Assembly: GCA_050287605.1 (NCBI GenBank)
Contig: JBNKCG010000092.1
Coordinates: forward strand, 1 to 14,513
Reading direction: 5' to 3'
Length of the DNA stretch: 14,513 nt
Source: QQUJ01 sp050287605
GTDB taxonomy: Bacteria; Pseudomonadota; Gammaproteobacteria; QQUJ01
The translations under genes were made by a program, and so were the position numbers. The notes under the pieces were generated by a model that was not told the DNA's origin, searched no databases, and saw only the letters and a program-made list of their open reading frames with translations. Positions 1 through 6,287 of this stretch are shown one piece after another; the first letter of the stretch is position 1, and the number at the start of each line of letters is the position of its first letter.

Positions 1-1
1 T

Positions 2-77
2 TGGTGGGCTGTCAGGGATTCGAACCCCGGACCTACTGATTAAGAGTCAGCTGCTCTACCAACTGAGCTAACAGCCC
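2..77 (-). tRNA. tRNA-Lys (anticodon CTT)
   Basis: The minus strand folds as a full 76-nt cloverleaf. The 7-bp acceptor stem GGGCTGT/ACAGCCC pairs perfectly and is followed by discriminator A and an encoded CCA (positions 4-2). The D arm contains AGCTCAGTTGGTAGAGC. The anticodon stem CTGA/TCAG encloses the loop CTCTTAA, giving anticodon CTT, which reads the AAG lysine codon. The T arm carries GGTTCGAATCC. The gene is transcribed leftwards, away from the membrane-protein gene that starts at 190. Confidence 0.97.
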
Positions 78-90
78 CGCGAAAGGCTGC

Positions 91-121
91 ATAGTAAACC
101 AGAAACCTTGTTAGATCTCAA
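91..121 (-). promoter_or_regulatory. Possible sigma-70 promoter of tRNA-Lys
   Basis: Reading the minus strand, a TTGAGA box (121-116) is followed 17 bases later by TTTACT (98-93), or 19 bases later by TACTAT (96-91). It lies about 14 bases before the tRNA 5' end. The -35 box is good but both -10 choices match only four of six positions, so this is a candidate only. Confidence 0.35.
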
Positions 122-189
122 GGGCATATGGCGCCCCGAGATGCTACCATGGCGAACTCTCGAACGACCCGCGACGGGGCACTCTCACT

Positions 190-894
190 TTGGATCTCTC
201 GCTGCTTTCCGGACTGCTCATCGGCCTGTTCAGCGCCGTCCATTGTCTGGGCATGTGCGGCGGCATCATGGGGGCGCTGACCTTCAGCCTGCCCACGGAG
301 GTCCGGCAACGCTCCGGCCATCTGTTGCTCTACGTGGCGGCCTTCAACATCGGCAGATTGGCAACCTATGCGCTGGCAGGCGCGCTGCTGGGGAGTCTCG
401 GCCAGGCTTTCTACCAGACCGTCAACGTTCCCTTCGCCCACCATCTGCTGCAAACCGTTGCTGCGCTGCTGCTGGCCGGGATCGGCCTGTACCTGGCGGG
501 GTGGTTTCCCAAATTCGCGCTGCTGGAGCGCATCGGAATCCCCATCTGGCGCAGACTCGAGCCCCTGGGCCGGCGACTGGTGCCGGTGCGATCCCTGCTC
601 CACGCCCTGCTCTACGGCATGATCTGGGGCTGGCTGCCGTGTGGACTGGTCTACACCGCGCTGCTGATGACGCTCACCTCGCCCGACACTCAGCAGGGAG
701 CGCTGTTCATGCTTGCCTTCGGTGTAGGCACCCTGCCGGCGGTGGCCAGCGCCGGTATCCTGACCGGGTGGGTGACACGCCTCACGCGACTGCCTTATCT
801 TAGGGCGGCCGTTGGGAGCCTGCTGATCGCCATGGCGCTGGCAAGCCTGTTCGTACCCGGTCTCATCGCCATGCCTCCCGCATCACCACAATAA
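190..894 (+). CDS. Sulfite exporter TauE/SafE-family (UreH-like) membrane protein
   Basis: A 234-residue, very hydrophobic protein with about six predicted membrane segments. The first helix carries HCLGMCGG (C19, C23). A later helix, after a basic cytoplasmic stretch (residues about 113-133), carries WLPCG (C151). This paired-cysteine layout is typical of the UreH-like/SafE branch of the LysE superfamily, which is related to CcdA/DsbD membrane domains; members are often found near cytochrome oxidase or metal-handling genes. The substrate is unknown. The start is a TTG at 190: no ATG or GTG lies upstream in frame, and this start gives the N-terminus typical of the family. A GGGG run about 11 bases upstream is a poor ribosome site. 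The next gene begins 18 bases downstream on the same strand, so the two are probably cotranscribed. Confidence 0.85.
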   Translation: MDLSLLSGLLIGLFSAVHCLGMCGGIMGALTFSLPTEVRQRSGHLLLYVAAFNIGRLATYALAGALLGSLGQAFYQTVNVPFAHHLLQTVAALLLAGIGLYLAGWFPKFALLERIGIPIWRRLEPLGRRLVPVRSLLHALLYGMIWGWLPCGLVYTALLMTLTSPDTQQGALFMLAFGVGTLPAVASAGILTGWVTRLTRLPYLRAAVGSLLIAMALASLFVPGLIAMPPASPQ

Positions 895-912
895 TCGGAT
901 GAAACGATTGCC

Positions 913-1803
913 ATGAGTGCTTTTGACCGTTTGTTGGTTGGGAACTCCCCCGAACTCAAGGCCCTGCTGCGCACCGCGCAGGTGGCGGCGCTCACCGATG
1001 TCCCGTTGATGGTCGTCGGCGCCAGCGGCAGCGGCAAGAGCCTGCTGGCTCAAGCGGTTCACCAGCACAGCCCGCGCAGCCGCGGCCCGCTGGTGACGCT
1101 CAACTGCGCACTGCTCGAAGCCGAAGTCCTGGAGAGCGGCTGGAACGAAGCGCGCGGCGGCACGTTGCTGCTGGAGGATCTGGAGAATCTGGACAGCGAC
1201 AATCAGGCGCGCCTGCTGGCGCTGCTGGAACGGAACCCCGAGCGGCACCGGCGCGACCAGCGCGGCCAGATACAGAACGTCCGCATCGTCGTCACCGTCA
1301 GCGGCGATCTGCGGGGCCGGGTCGACGGCGGCGAATTCCGGCGCGACCTCTACTTCCGCCTCAAGGTGGTGCCGTTGGAGTTGCCCGAACTGAGAGCACG
1401 CACCGGCGACGCCTTGACGCTGTTCGAACACTTTACCCTGGAGATCGCTCGCCGCTACGACGTGGCCCGTCCCTACCTGACGCGCGAAGCCGAAACGGCC
1501 GTGGCACGTCATCGCTGGCCGGGCAACGTGCGCGAACTGAAGAACCTCTGCGAGCGGCTGGTGATCCTGTTCGCCGGTGAATCCATCGACGTCACTAACC
1601 TGCCCCGCGAGATGCAGTACCCCGTCCCGCAGTCCACGCGCTTCCAACTGCCCGAAGGGGGACTTTGCCTCGACGAGCTGGAGCGCGACATGATCCAGCA
1701 GGCGTTGGAGCGCACCGTGGGCAATCGCAGTCGGGCGGCACGCTTGCTGGGCATCACGCGCGACACCTTACTCTACCGGCTGAAGAAGTACGCGATGCGC
1801 TGA
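913..1803 (+). CDS. GAFTGA-less AAA+/Fis-type regulator (degenerate sigma-54 activator family)
   Basis: A 296-residue protein with the central AAA+ and C-terminal Fis-type domains of sigma-54 activators but no receiver or sensor domain. Visible motifs are Walker A GASGSGKS (36-43), NCALLEAEVLES (64-75), a Walker-B-like LLLEDL (85-90, where the family usually has LFLDEI), the arginine-finger block FRRDLYFRL (142-150), sensor II WPGNVREL (202-209) and a helix-turn-helix around NRSRAARLLGITRDTL (271-286). The segment between LES and GGTLLLEDL is only about seven residues long, so the whole surface loop that carries GAFTGA and contacts sigma-54 is absent. Known family biology says this loop is essential for remodelling sigma-54 polymerase. 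The protein may therefore bind DNA and nucleotide while acting as an ordinary activator, a repressor or a partner subunit. Its targets are unknown. It converges with the tonB operon. Confidence 0.88.
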   Translation: MSAFDRLLVGNSPELKALLRTAQVAALTDVPLMVVGASGSGKSLLAQAVHQHSPRSRGPLVTLNCALLEAEVLESGWNEARGGTLLLEDLENLDSDNQARLLALLERNPERHRRDQRGQIQNVRIVVTVSGDLRGRVDGGEFRRDLYFRLKVVPLELPELRARTGDALTLFEHFTLEIARRYDVARPYLTREAETAVARHRWPGNVRELKNLCERLVILFAGESIDVTNLPREMQYPVPQSTRFQLPEGGLCLDELERDMIQQALERTVGNRSRAARLLGITRDTLLYRLKKYAMR

Positions 1804-1976
1804 TCCGGGGCCGCACTTCAGCACTCCACACCCACCAGCGCCCGTGGCAATGCCTCGTTGCGCGGCTTCATGTACCAGACCGACATCATCACCGACAGAT
1901 AGACCCTCGCGTATTCGCGGACCGTCTACGGGTACCTCGGCGTGCAGTGCAAGCAAAGCGGGAGGCTCGCCTTCGC
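1804..1976. other. Convergent intergenic gap, no clear gene
   Basis: This 173-base gap separates the 3' end of the regulator from the 3' end of tonB. I see no convincing intrinsic terminator, only short palindromes such as CGCG-TATT-CGCG near 1907-1918. On the minus strand a frame stays open for about 34 codons and ends at 1801-1803 with a protein-like tail (VYLSVMMSVWYMKPRNEALP). It could be a gene remnant, but it lacks a good start and ribosome site. Confidence 0.3.
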
Positions 1977-2624
1977 TCAACGCAACGCGAACTCCATGCC
2001 GAATCTGACCGGCATCGGACAGTCCACTCCCGGAGGAACCACCGGCAGCGGCAGGGCACTGTGAATCGTCTGTTCGGCCGCCCGCACCAGAAGCGGATGG
2101 GCCCCCTCCTGCTCCACGGCCAAAGCCGTGATATCTCCGCCACGCTGCAGCGTAAAGCTCACCTGCACCACGCCCTCCAACCGCCGGCGCCGGGCAGCAC
2201 GCGGATAGCGTTTGTACTGCTCGATATGGGCCGCCAAGCGGCCCAGGTAGGTGCGCCGTGCCAGCTCGGCGAGTTCAGGATTGCCGCGCTGCTGCGCCGC
2301 TGCGGCCGGCGACGCCGCCTCGCTGGCCGGGACCGGCGACGGTTGGAGGCGGTGGGCTTCGTGATGTGGCTTAGGCTCCGCCGTGGGACGGGGTTTCGGC
2401 TTGGGAATCGGCTCCGGTTGAGAAATCGGTGGAGGCAATTCCGGTGTTTGCAGCTGCGGCTGCGACCTCGACAAGTGCCGCAAACTGACCCGGGTCGGTC
2501 CCGCCTGCCGCACGGCCCGTCCGTCGGTCGCGCTGATCAGCGCTGCACGCTGCCACAGCACCCCGCCGTGCAGCAACAGCGAGACGGTCAAGCCGATGAG
2601 CCAGGCGTGCCACTCGCGGCGCAT
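1977..2624 (-). CDS. tonB: TonB energy-transducing protein
   Basis: A 215-residue protein with the three-part TonB architecture. A short basic N-terminus and single membrane helix (about residues 7-25) anchor it in the inner membrane. A Pro/Lys-rich spacer (QPEPIPKPKPRPTAEPKP) spans the periplasm. The C-terminal TonB domain (about 125-215) contains the family YPRAARRRRLEG motif and the pattern VQVSFTLQRGGDI. It passes proton-motive energy from ExbB-ExbD to outer-membrane receptors by binding their TonB box. ATG at 2624 overlaps the exbD stop by one base (TGATG). A GTG one codon upstream (2627) is an alternative start, with an AGAG ribosome-site-like stretch just before it. It is the last gene of the seven-gene operon and is most likely dedicated to the receptor at the operon's head. 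Confidence 0.93.
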   Translation of the reverse strand: MRREWHAWLIGLTVSLLLHGGVLWQRAALISATDGRAVRQAGPTRVSLRHLSRSQPQLQTPELPPPISQPEPIPKPKPRPTAEPKPHHEAHRLQPSPVPASEAASPAAAAQQRGNPELAELARRTYLGRLAAHIEQYKRYPRAARRRRLEGVVQVSFTLQRGGDITALAVEQEGAHPLLVRAAEQTIHSALPLPVVPPGVDCPMPVRFGMEFALR

Positions 2625-3025
2625 CACGGCTCTTCGGTGACGATATCCACGCCGTCGGCCCCCGCACTACGCGCCGCGTCCAACACCTTCACCGTCACAT
2701 CCAGCGTCGCCTGCCGGTCACCACGCAGCCGGACCGTGCGTTGCGACATGTCCGTCAACGCGCTGCGGATCACGGATTCCAGTTCCGCCGCATCAACGAA
2801 GTGGTTACGAATCTGCAGCCGGTTCTGCGCATCGACCACGATCTCCAGCACCTCGTCGTTGTTCAGCGCGTTGCCACTGGCGGCGCTGGGCAGCTCCACG
2901 TTCAGCGCCTCTTCGCGCACGAAGTGAGAGGTCAGCATGAAGAAGACCAGCAGCAGGAACACCACGTCGATGAGCGGCGTGAGATTGGGCACCCGACTGC
3001 TGCGCCGCCTCCCCTCAAACTGCAT
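2624..3025 (-). CDS. exbD: Biopolymer transporter ExbD
   Basis: A 133-residue protein, the usual ExbD size. It has a short cytoplasmic N-terminus, one membrane helix in the signature LTPLIDVVFLLLVFFM (with the proton-relay Asp at residue 20), and a periplasmic domain ending in VTVKVLDAARSAGADGVDIV, a typical ExbD/TolR end. With ExbB it forms the proton-driven motor that energises TonB. The chosen ATG at 3025 overlaps the end of exbB by 11 bases and has GAAGG about eight bases upstream. Longer starts at 3055 and 3073 would lie deeper in exbB and add a tail that is atypical for the family. Confidence 0.93.
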   Translation of the reverse strand: MQFEGRRRSSRVPNLTPLIDVVFLLLVFFMLTSHFVREEALNVELPSAASGNALNNDEVLEIVVDAQNRLQIRNHFVDAAELESVIRSALTDMSQRTVRLRGDRQATLDVTVKVLDAARSAGADGVDIVTEEP

Positions 3026-3686
3026 GGACGCTGCCTTCGCGATGATGAACGGCATCGCCGTCTTGCGGCACACTGCCGTGGGGTAGCCGCTCCAGCAGCA
3101 GCGATGCGTAGCTGCGCATGGACTGCGCGCGCCGGTCCGTCATCCCTTCCAGAAAGTGCAGGATCAACAGCACCGGTATCGATACTGCCAACCCGACGCC
3201 AGTGGTGACCATGGCCTCCCAAATCCCGCCGGCCAACGCCTGCGCATCGACACGCCCGCCCGCCTGCTCGATCACCATGAAGGCCTTGATCAGCCCGAGG
3301 ATGGTGCCGAACAGCCCCAACAGGGGGGCGGTGTTGCCGAGTATCGCCAGGGTGCGGAAACCGCGCTCCATGCGCTGCTGCTGTTCCGACCCGAGACGCA
3401 CGGCCACCAGCGACAGATGCTTCACACCCTCTCCCGCGGCGGCGACGATGCCGCGCAGGACGGCGATCTCGGGTCCCACGCCATGCTGCAGCAGTTCAGC
3501 CGCAGTACCATTCTCCAGCGCCTGGCGCAGTTCGTCTTCCAGCCCGCGCTGCGGCCGGCCCATCGACAGGAAGCTCACCAACCGCTCGACGATCACCGCC
3601 ACGGCGACGGACGAATAGCCGGCCAGAATCCAGACCACCACGCCGCCCTTGGCCAGCAGCTCCTCGACGCTCACGGCCGCACCCAT
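3015..3686 (-). CDS. exbB: ExbB / MotA-TolQ-ExbB proton channel protein
   Basis: A 223-residue inner-membrane protein with one N-terminal membrane helix (about 14-35), a cytoplasmic loop (about 40-105) and two further helices. The two family signatures are present: LGNTAPLLGLFGTILGLI (116-133) and GGIWEAMVTTGVGLAVSIPV (153-172). The latter carries the conserved Glu and Thr residues lining the proton path. ATG at 3686 overlaps the previous gene by 16 bases. A GTG at 3674 making a GTGA overlap with the upstream stop is an equally reasonable start and would remove four residues. It is followed by exbD and tonB in the usual exbB-exbD-tonB order, so these three form a complete transducing module. 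Confidence 0.93.
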   Translation of the reverse strand: MGAAVSVEELLAKGGVVVWILAGYSSVAVAVIVERLVSFLSMGRPQRGLEDELRQALENGTAAELLQHGVGPEIAVLRGIVAAAGEGVKHLSLVAVRLGSEQQQRMERGFRTLAILGNTAPLLGLFGTILGLIKAFMVIEQAGGRVDAQALAGGIWEAMVTTGVGLAVSIPVLLILHFLEGMTDRRAQSMRSYASLLLERLPHGSVPQDGDAVHHREGSVHAV

Positions 3687-4351
3687 CCCAACGCCGTCAC
3701 GGCACCCAGCGCGATCAACAATATGCCAGCCCCGCGCTCCAGCACCGGTTTCCAGCGCTGCGCATGAATACGGATTTGGCTGCCCAGCAGGGTGACGAGC
3801 GTACCGAACAGCAACAGGGGGATCAGCACCGCACCGACCCCGAAAGTGAGCCCCAGCAGCGCACCGGCACCCGCCTGCGCCGTGGCGGCCGCTGCCAGCA
3901 GGACGCTGGTCAGAGGGAGACAGGGGTTGAGCGCCATACCCATCCCCATCCCGAACAACCCCAACGGCACCCCCCGAAGACTCCCCCGCGACCTCTCGCG
4001 CGGGTAGAGCGAGGCTGGGCAGCTATCCACCGCCTTGCGACTGCGCCACAGCACCAACAGACCCAGCACGGCAGTGGCAATGCCCAACACCAGACTGCCG
4101 CGTCCATCCAGCAACGACGCGCTGATCAGCGACTCGCCCGCTGCGCCCGCCACCGCTGCCAGCAGCGTGTAACCGAGCATGCGGCCGGCGAAGAACGGCA
4201 TGACCGTGCGCCAACGCCGATCGGACTCCCGGGTCAGCAGGACAGGTCCCAGATACGGCAGGCAAGCGACGTTGCACGGCCCGGCGCCGAAGGCCAACCC
4301 CGTCATCAAAATCGCCGGCAGACTGAATGAGAACGGCTCCACGGCGATCAC
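3671..4351 (-). CDS. CcdA/DsbD-like cysteine-bearing membrane protein
   Basis: A 226-residue protein with about six membrane helices, resembling the CcdA / DsbD-beta / SafE families of the LysE superfamily. Helix 1 carries AGPCNVACLPYLGP (C26, C30) and helix 4 carries LNPCLPL (C144). One cysteine in helix 1 and one in helix 4 is the arrangement CcdA and DsbD use to pass reducing equivalents from cytoplasmic thioredoxin across the membrane. A further cysteine, C111, lies in the connecting loop. The start chosen is GTG 4351, forming a GTGA overlap with the polyferredoxin stop; GAAGAG lies just upstream. Alternative roles are cytochrome c maturation or metal or sulfur compound export. Its place between a polyferredoxin and ExbB favours a redox step in the uptake pathway (inference). 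Confidence 0.82.
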   Translation of the reverse strand: MIAVEPFSFSLPAILMTGLAFGAGPCNVACLPYLGPVLLTRESDRRWRTVMPFFAGRMLGYTLLAAVAGAAGESLISASLLDGRGSLVLGIATAVLGLLVLWRSRKAVDSCPASLYPRERSRGSLRGVPLGLFGMGMGMALNPCLPLTSVLLAAAATAQAGAGALLGLTFGVGAVLIPLLLFGTLVTLLGSQIRIHAQRWKPVLERGAGILLIALGAVTALGWVRP

Positions 4352-5409
4352 CGCTCTTCGGGGACCGGCGCCGCCGCGCGCTTGCCACCGCGCAACAATC
4401 CGAACAGCGTGAAACGCTCCCAGCGCGTCTGCACGCGCTTGCGCTGCTTGAAATAACCGGGGTCGGACGTGAAAAGCGGAAACACGGCGTACTTCAGGCT
4501 CAGCACACCTTTGTCGGGGCAGAACTCCACGCAGCGTCCGCACAGCGTGCAATCGGGAAACAGCACGTCCTTGCGTTCCATCTCCGTATGCACCTCGCGA
4601 ATGTCCATGGGGCACGCCTGCGCGCACAGGCCGCACTTTTCGCACCGCGGCGTGGCGTTCTTCACCAGCCGCACCAGCCCCAGTTTGCGGAATGCGGCAT
4701 GTAGCGCCAGCATGGGACAGATGCGGCAGAAGGGCTGGCGCACCTGTAGCGCCAGCGCCACCATCAGGCCGAACAGAGACGTACCGATGATGGAGAGCGT
4801 CATGTAACCCGCGCTGGTGTTGTCGACCACCAGTTGCGAGGTGTCGCCGCCCGCCAGGGTGGTGAGGATGCGGCTGGGGCATATGCTGCAATAGGGACTG
4901 CCCAACTCGTGACCGACGAACCCCAATCCGGTCAGCAGCGGAAACACCAGCACCAGCAGGGTCAGGATCAACCACTTCACAGGGCGCAGCCGCTGCACCG
5001 CGGTCTCGGGCAGGTTCTGCTGGGTCGTAAAGCCCAACTTCTGGCCGACCAGGGTCACCAGCTCCTGAAAGAATCCCAACGGGCAGATCCAGCCGCAAAA
5101 CGCCTTGTTGAGCAGGACGAACAGCAGCACAAAGGTCACCAGCGTGATCAGCGTCGGCATCAGCGCCGCCGCCAGCGCGCCGCCGGTCGCAAGAACAGCC
5201 CCGACGCGATGATCCATCTGGTGCTGCAACGAGATCAACACGCAGTAGTCGGCGGTCTGGAAATCGTAAGCGCAGGCCAGCGCGGGGAAGGCGCCGCTGA
5301 TCTTGTCGGCGAGATAGAAGCCCACCAGAGCAGATCCGTAGACCAAAAAGACGAACGCCGCGAGCTGCACCAGCTTGCGCCCCACGGAGAGATTGAAGAT
5401 GCCGCTCAT
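4348..5409 (-). CDS. NapH-like membrane polyferredoxin (4Fe-4S)
   Basis: A 353-residue membrane iron-sulfur protein of the NapH/NosR/CcoG-like group. The N-terminal two thirds hold about five membrane helices. Cysteine pairs follow the family patterns CGWICP (C105, C109), CSICP (C174, C177) and CRICP (C228, C231). Two classical 4Fe-4S motifs follow: CEKCGLCAQACP (C256, 259, 262, 266) and CTLCGRCVEFCP (C287, 290, 293, 297). Such proteins move electrons between the quinone pool or cytoplasm and periplasmic partners. Relatives occur in nitrate and nitrous oxide respiration and in some ferrous-iron uptake systems (FtrD type). No respiratory reductase is encoded nearby, so a metal-uptake role fits the context better. 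ATG 5409 overlaps the previous stop (ATGA). Confidence 0.9.
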   Translation of the reverse strand: MSGIFNLSVGRKLVQLAAFVFLVYGSALVGFYLADKISGAFPALACAYDFQTADYCVLISLQHQMDHRVGAVLATGGALAAALMPTLITLVTFVLLFVLLNKAFCGWICPLGFFQELVTLVGQKLGFTTQQNLPETAVQRLRPVKWLILTLLVLVFPLLTGLGFVGHELGSPYCSICPSRILTTLAGGDTSQLVVDNTSAGYMTLSIIGTSLFGLMVALALQVRQPFCRICPMLALHAAFRKLGLVRLVKNATPRCEKCGLCAQACPMDIREVHTEMERKDVLFPDCTLCGRCVEFCPDKGVLSLKYAVFPLFTSDPGYFKQRKRVQTRWERFTLFGLLRGGKRAAAPVPEER

Positions 5410-6263
5410 ACCCCGCGCCCTCCATTTCCGCGCATGCGTTGCCGTGCGGTCACCCCGAGAATGCCCAGACCGACGGCAAACCCCGAAACCGCGGCGACCA
5501 AACCGGCGCGGTTCGACTCCCAGTGGTGGGGATTGACGTGATAGGCGGCGCTGAGACTCGCACGATACTGCCGATCGTTGGCCGTATACGCGACCCGAAC
5601 GATGAAGTCTGCCGGCCGGTTGTTCCTCCGCCCCACCTGCACCCGATGGAAATCATCGGGCAGTCGAATCGCGACCCGCCCGTCGGCGTCGCTCTGCGCC
5701 TCCAACACGCTCCCGTTGGAGGTTTCCAGGCTGACCGTCGCCGCCAACGGCTGCCCGCCATAGCGGATCAGAAAGTGCGCTTCCCGATCGGCGAGGTAGC
5801 GATGGTGTTCGCGCGCCAGCGGGCTGGGCACGATTTCCAAAGGTAGCTTGGATACCGCCAGCAGTTCCGAGGGCGAACGCCCGCTGGGCTCGCCGTGCAG
5901 ATAGGCGTAGCGGATGGCGGACTCATGCAGTGCCGCGCTGTCGCGCTGCGCCACCACGGCGTGGTAGTTGCCCCAACCCGTCCAGGGCAGGGTGAGCGTA
6001 TCCCCGGCTACGATTACCGCGTCCCGCTTGAGGTCCGGCATCCACAGCTCCACCCGCGCGCCATCGCTCTCCAGCAACTGCAACGTCTCCGCACCTCCCC
6101 CGTGGCCGCCATGGCCACCGGCGTTTGCCGCCCGTTGATCGCCACCCGCCACCCGCAGCGGCGCCAGCGTAGCCGGCGAGCGCCACACCAGATCGGCGCA
6201 GGCATCGCCCGTCGCGACAGCCAATACCAGCACCAACATCGCCGCGCTCGTTGTCGTTTTCAT
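5406..6263 (-). CDS. His-rich periplasmic protein with C-terminal membrane anchor (DUF4198-like)
   Basis: A 285-residue exported protein. A signal peptide (about 1-23, likely cleavage after ACA) is followed by a glycine/histidine motif GGHGGHGGG (49-57), which looks metal-binding. The middle holds beta-rich modules: one around TLPWTGWGNYHAV, then an Ig-like segment with DADGRVAIRLP. A hydrophobic helix (about residues 254-273) before a short basic tail would anchor it in the inner membrane facing the periplasm. The layout recalls DUF4198 proteins linked to nickel or other metal uptake, but I cannot confirm the family. The start at 6263 is set by a strong GGGGGAG site just upstream; an in-frame start at 6284 would add a non-signal extension. 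It lies 24 bases after the receptor gene. A role as periplasmic binding or chaperone component is inferred. Confidence 0.75.
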   Translation of the reverse strand: MKTTTSAAMLVLVLAVATGDACADLVWRSPATLAPLRVAGGDQRAANAGGHGGHGGGAETLQLLESDGARVELWMPDLKRDAVIVAGDTLTLPWTGWGNYHAVVAQRDSAALHESAIRYAYLHGEPSGRSPSELLAVSKLPLEIVPSPLAREHHRYLADREAHFLIRYGGQPLAATVSLETSNGSVLEAQSDADGRVAIRLPDDFHRVQVGRRNNRPADFIVRVAYTANDRQYRASLSAAYHVNPHHWESNRAGLVAAVSGFAVGLGILGVTARQRMRGNGGRGV

Positions 6264-6287
6264 CGCTCCCCCTTTCGTCGGCACGCG

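Noticed and set aside
1801..1905. Minus-strand short frame ending in a protein-like tail between the regulator and tonB
   Set aside because: About 34 codons, no ribosome site, preceded by an in-frame stop; kept only as a comment on the gap.
1665..2927. 420-codon plus-strand frame from the regulator end across tonB and exbD
   Set aside because: It is out of frame with the regulator and antisense to tonB and exbD; no family resemblance.
3671..5425. Apparent 584-residue fusion protein covering the CcdA-like gene and further upstream
   Set aside because: The upstream two thirds overlaps the polyferredoxin gene in another frame and has no domain. The real protein begins at GTG 4351, where a GTGA overlap is seen.
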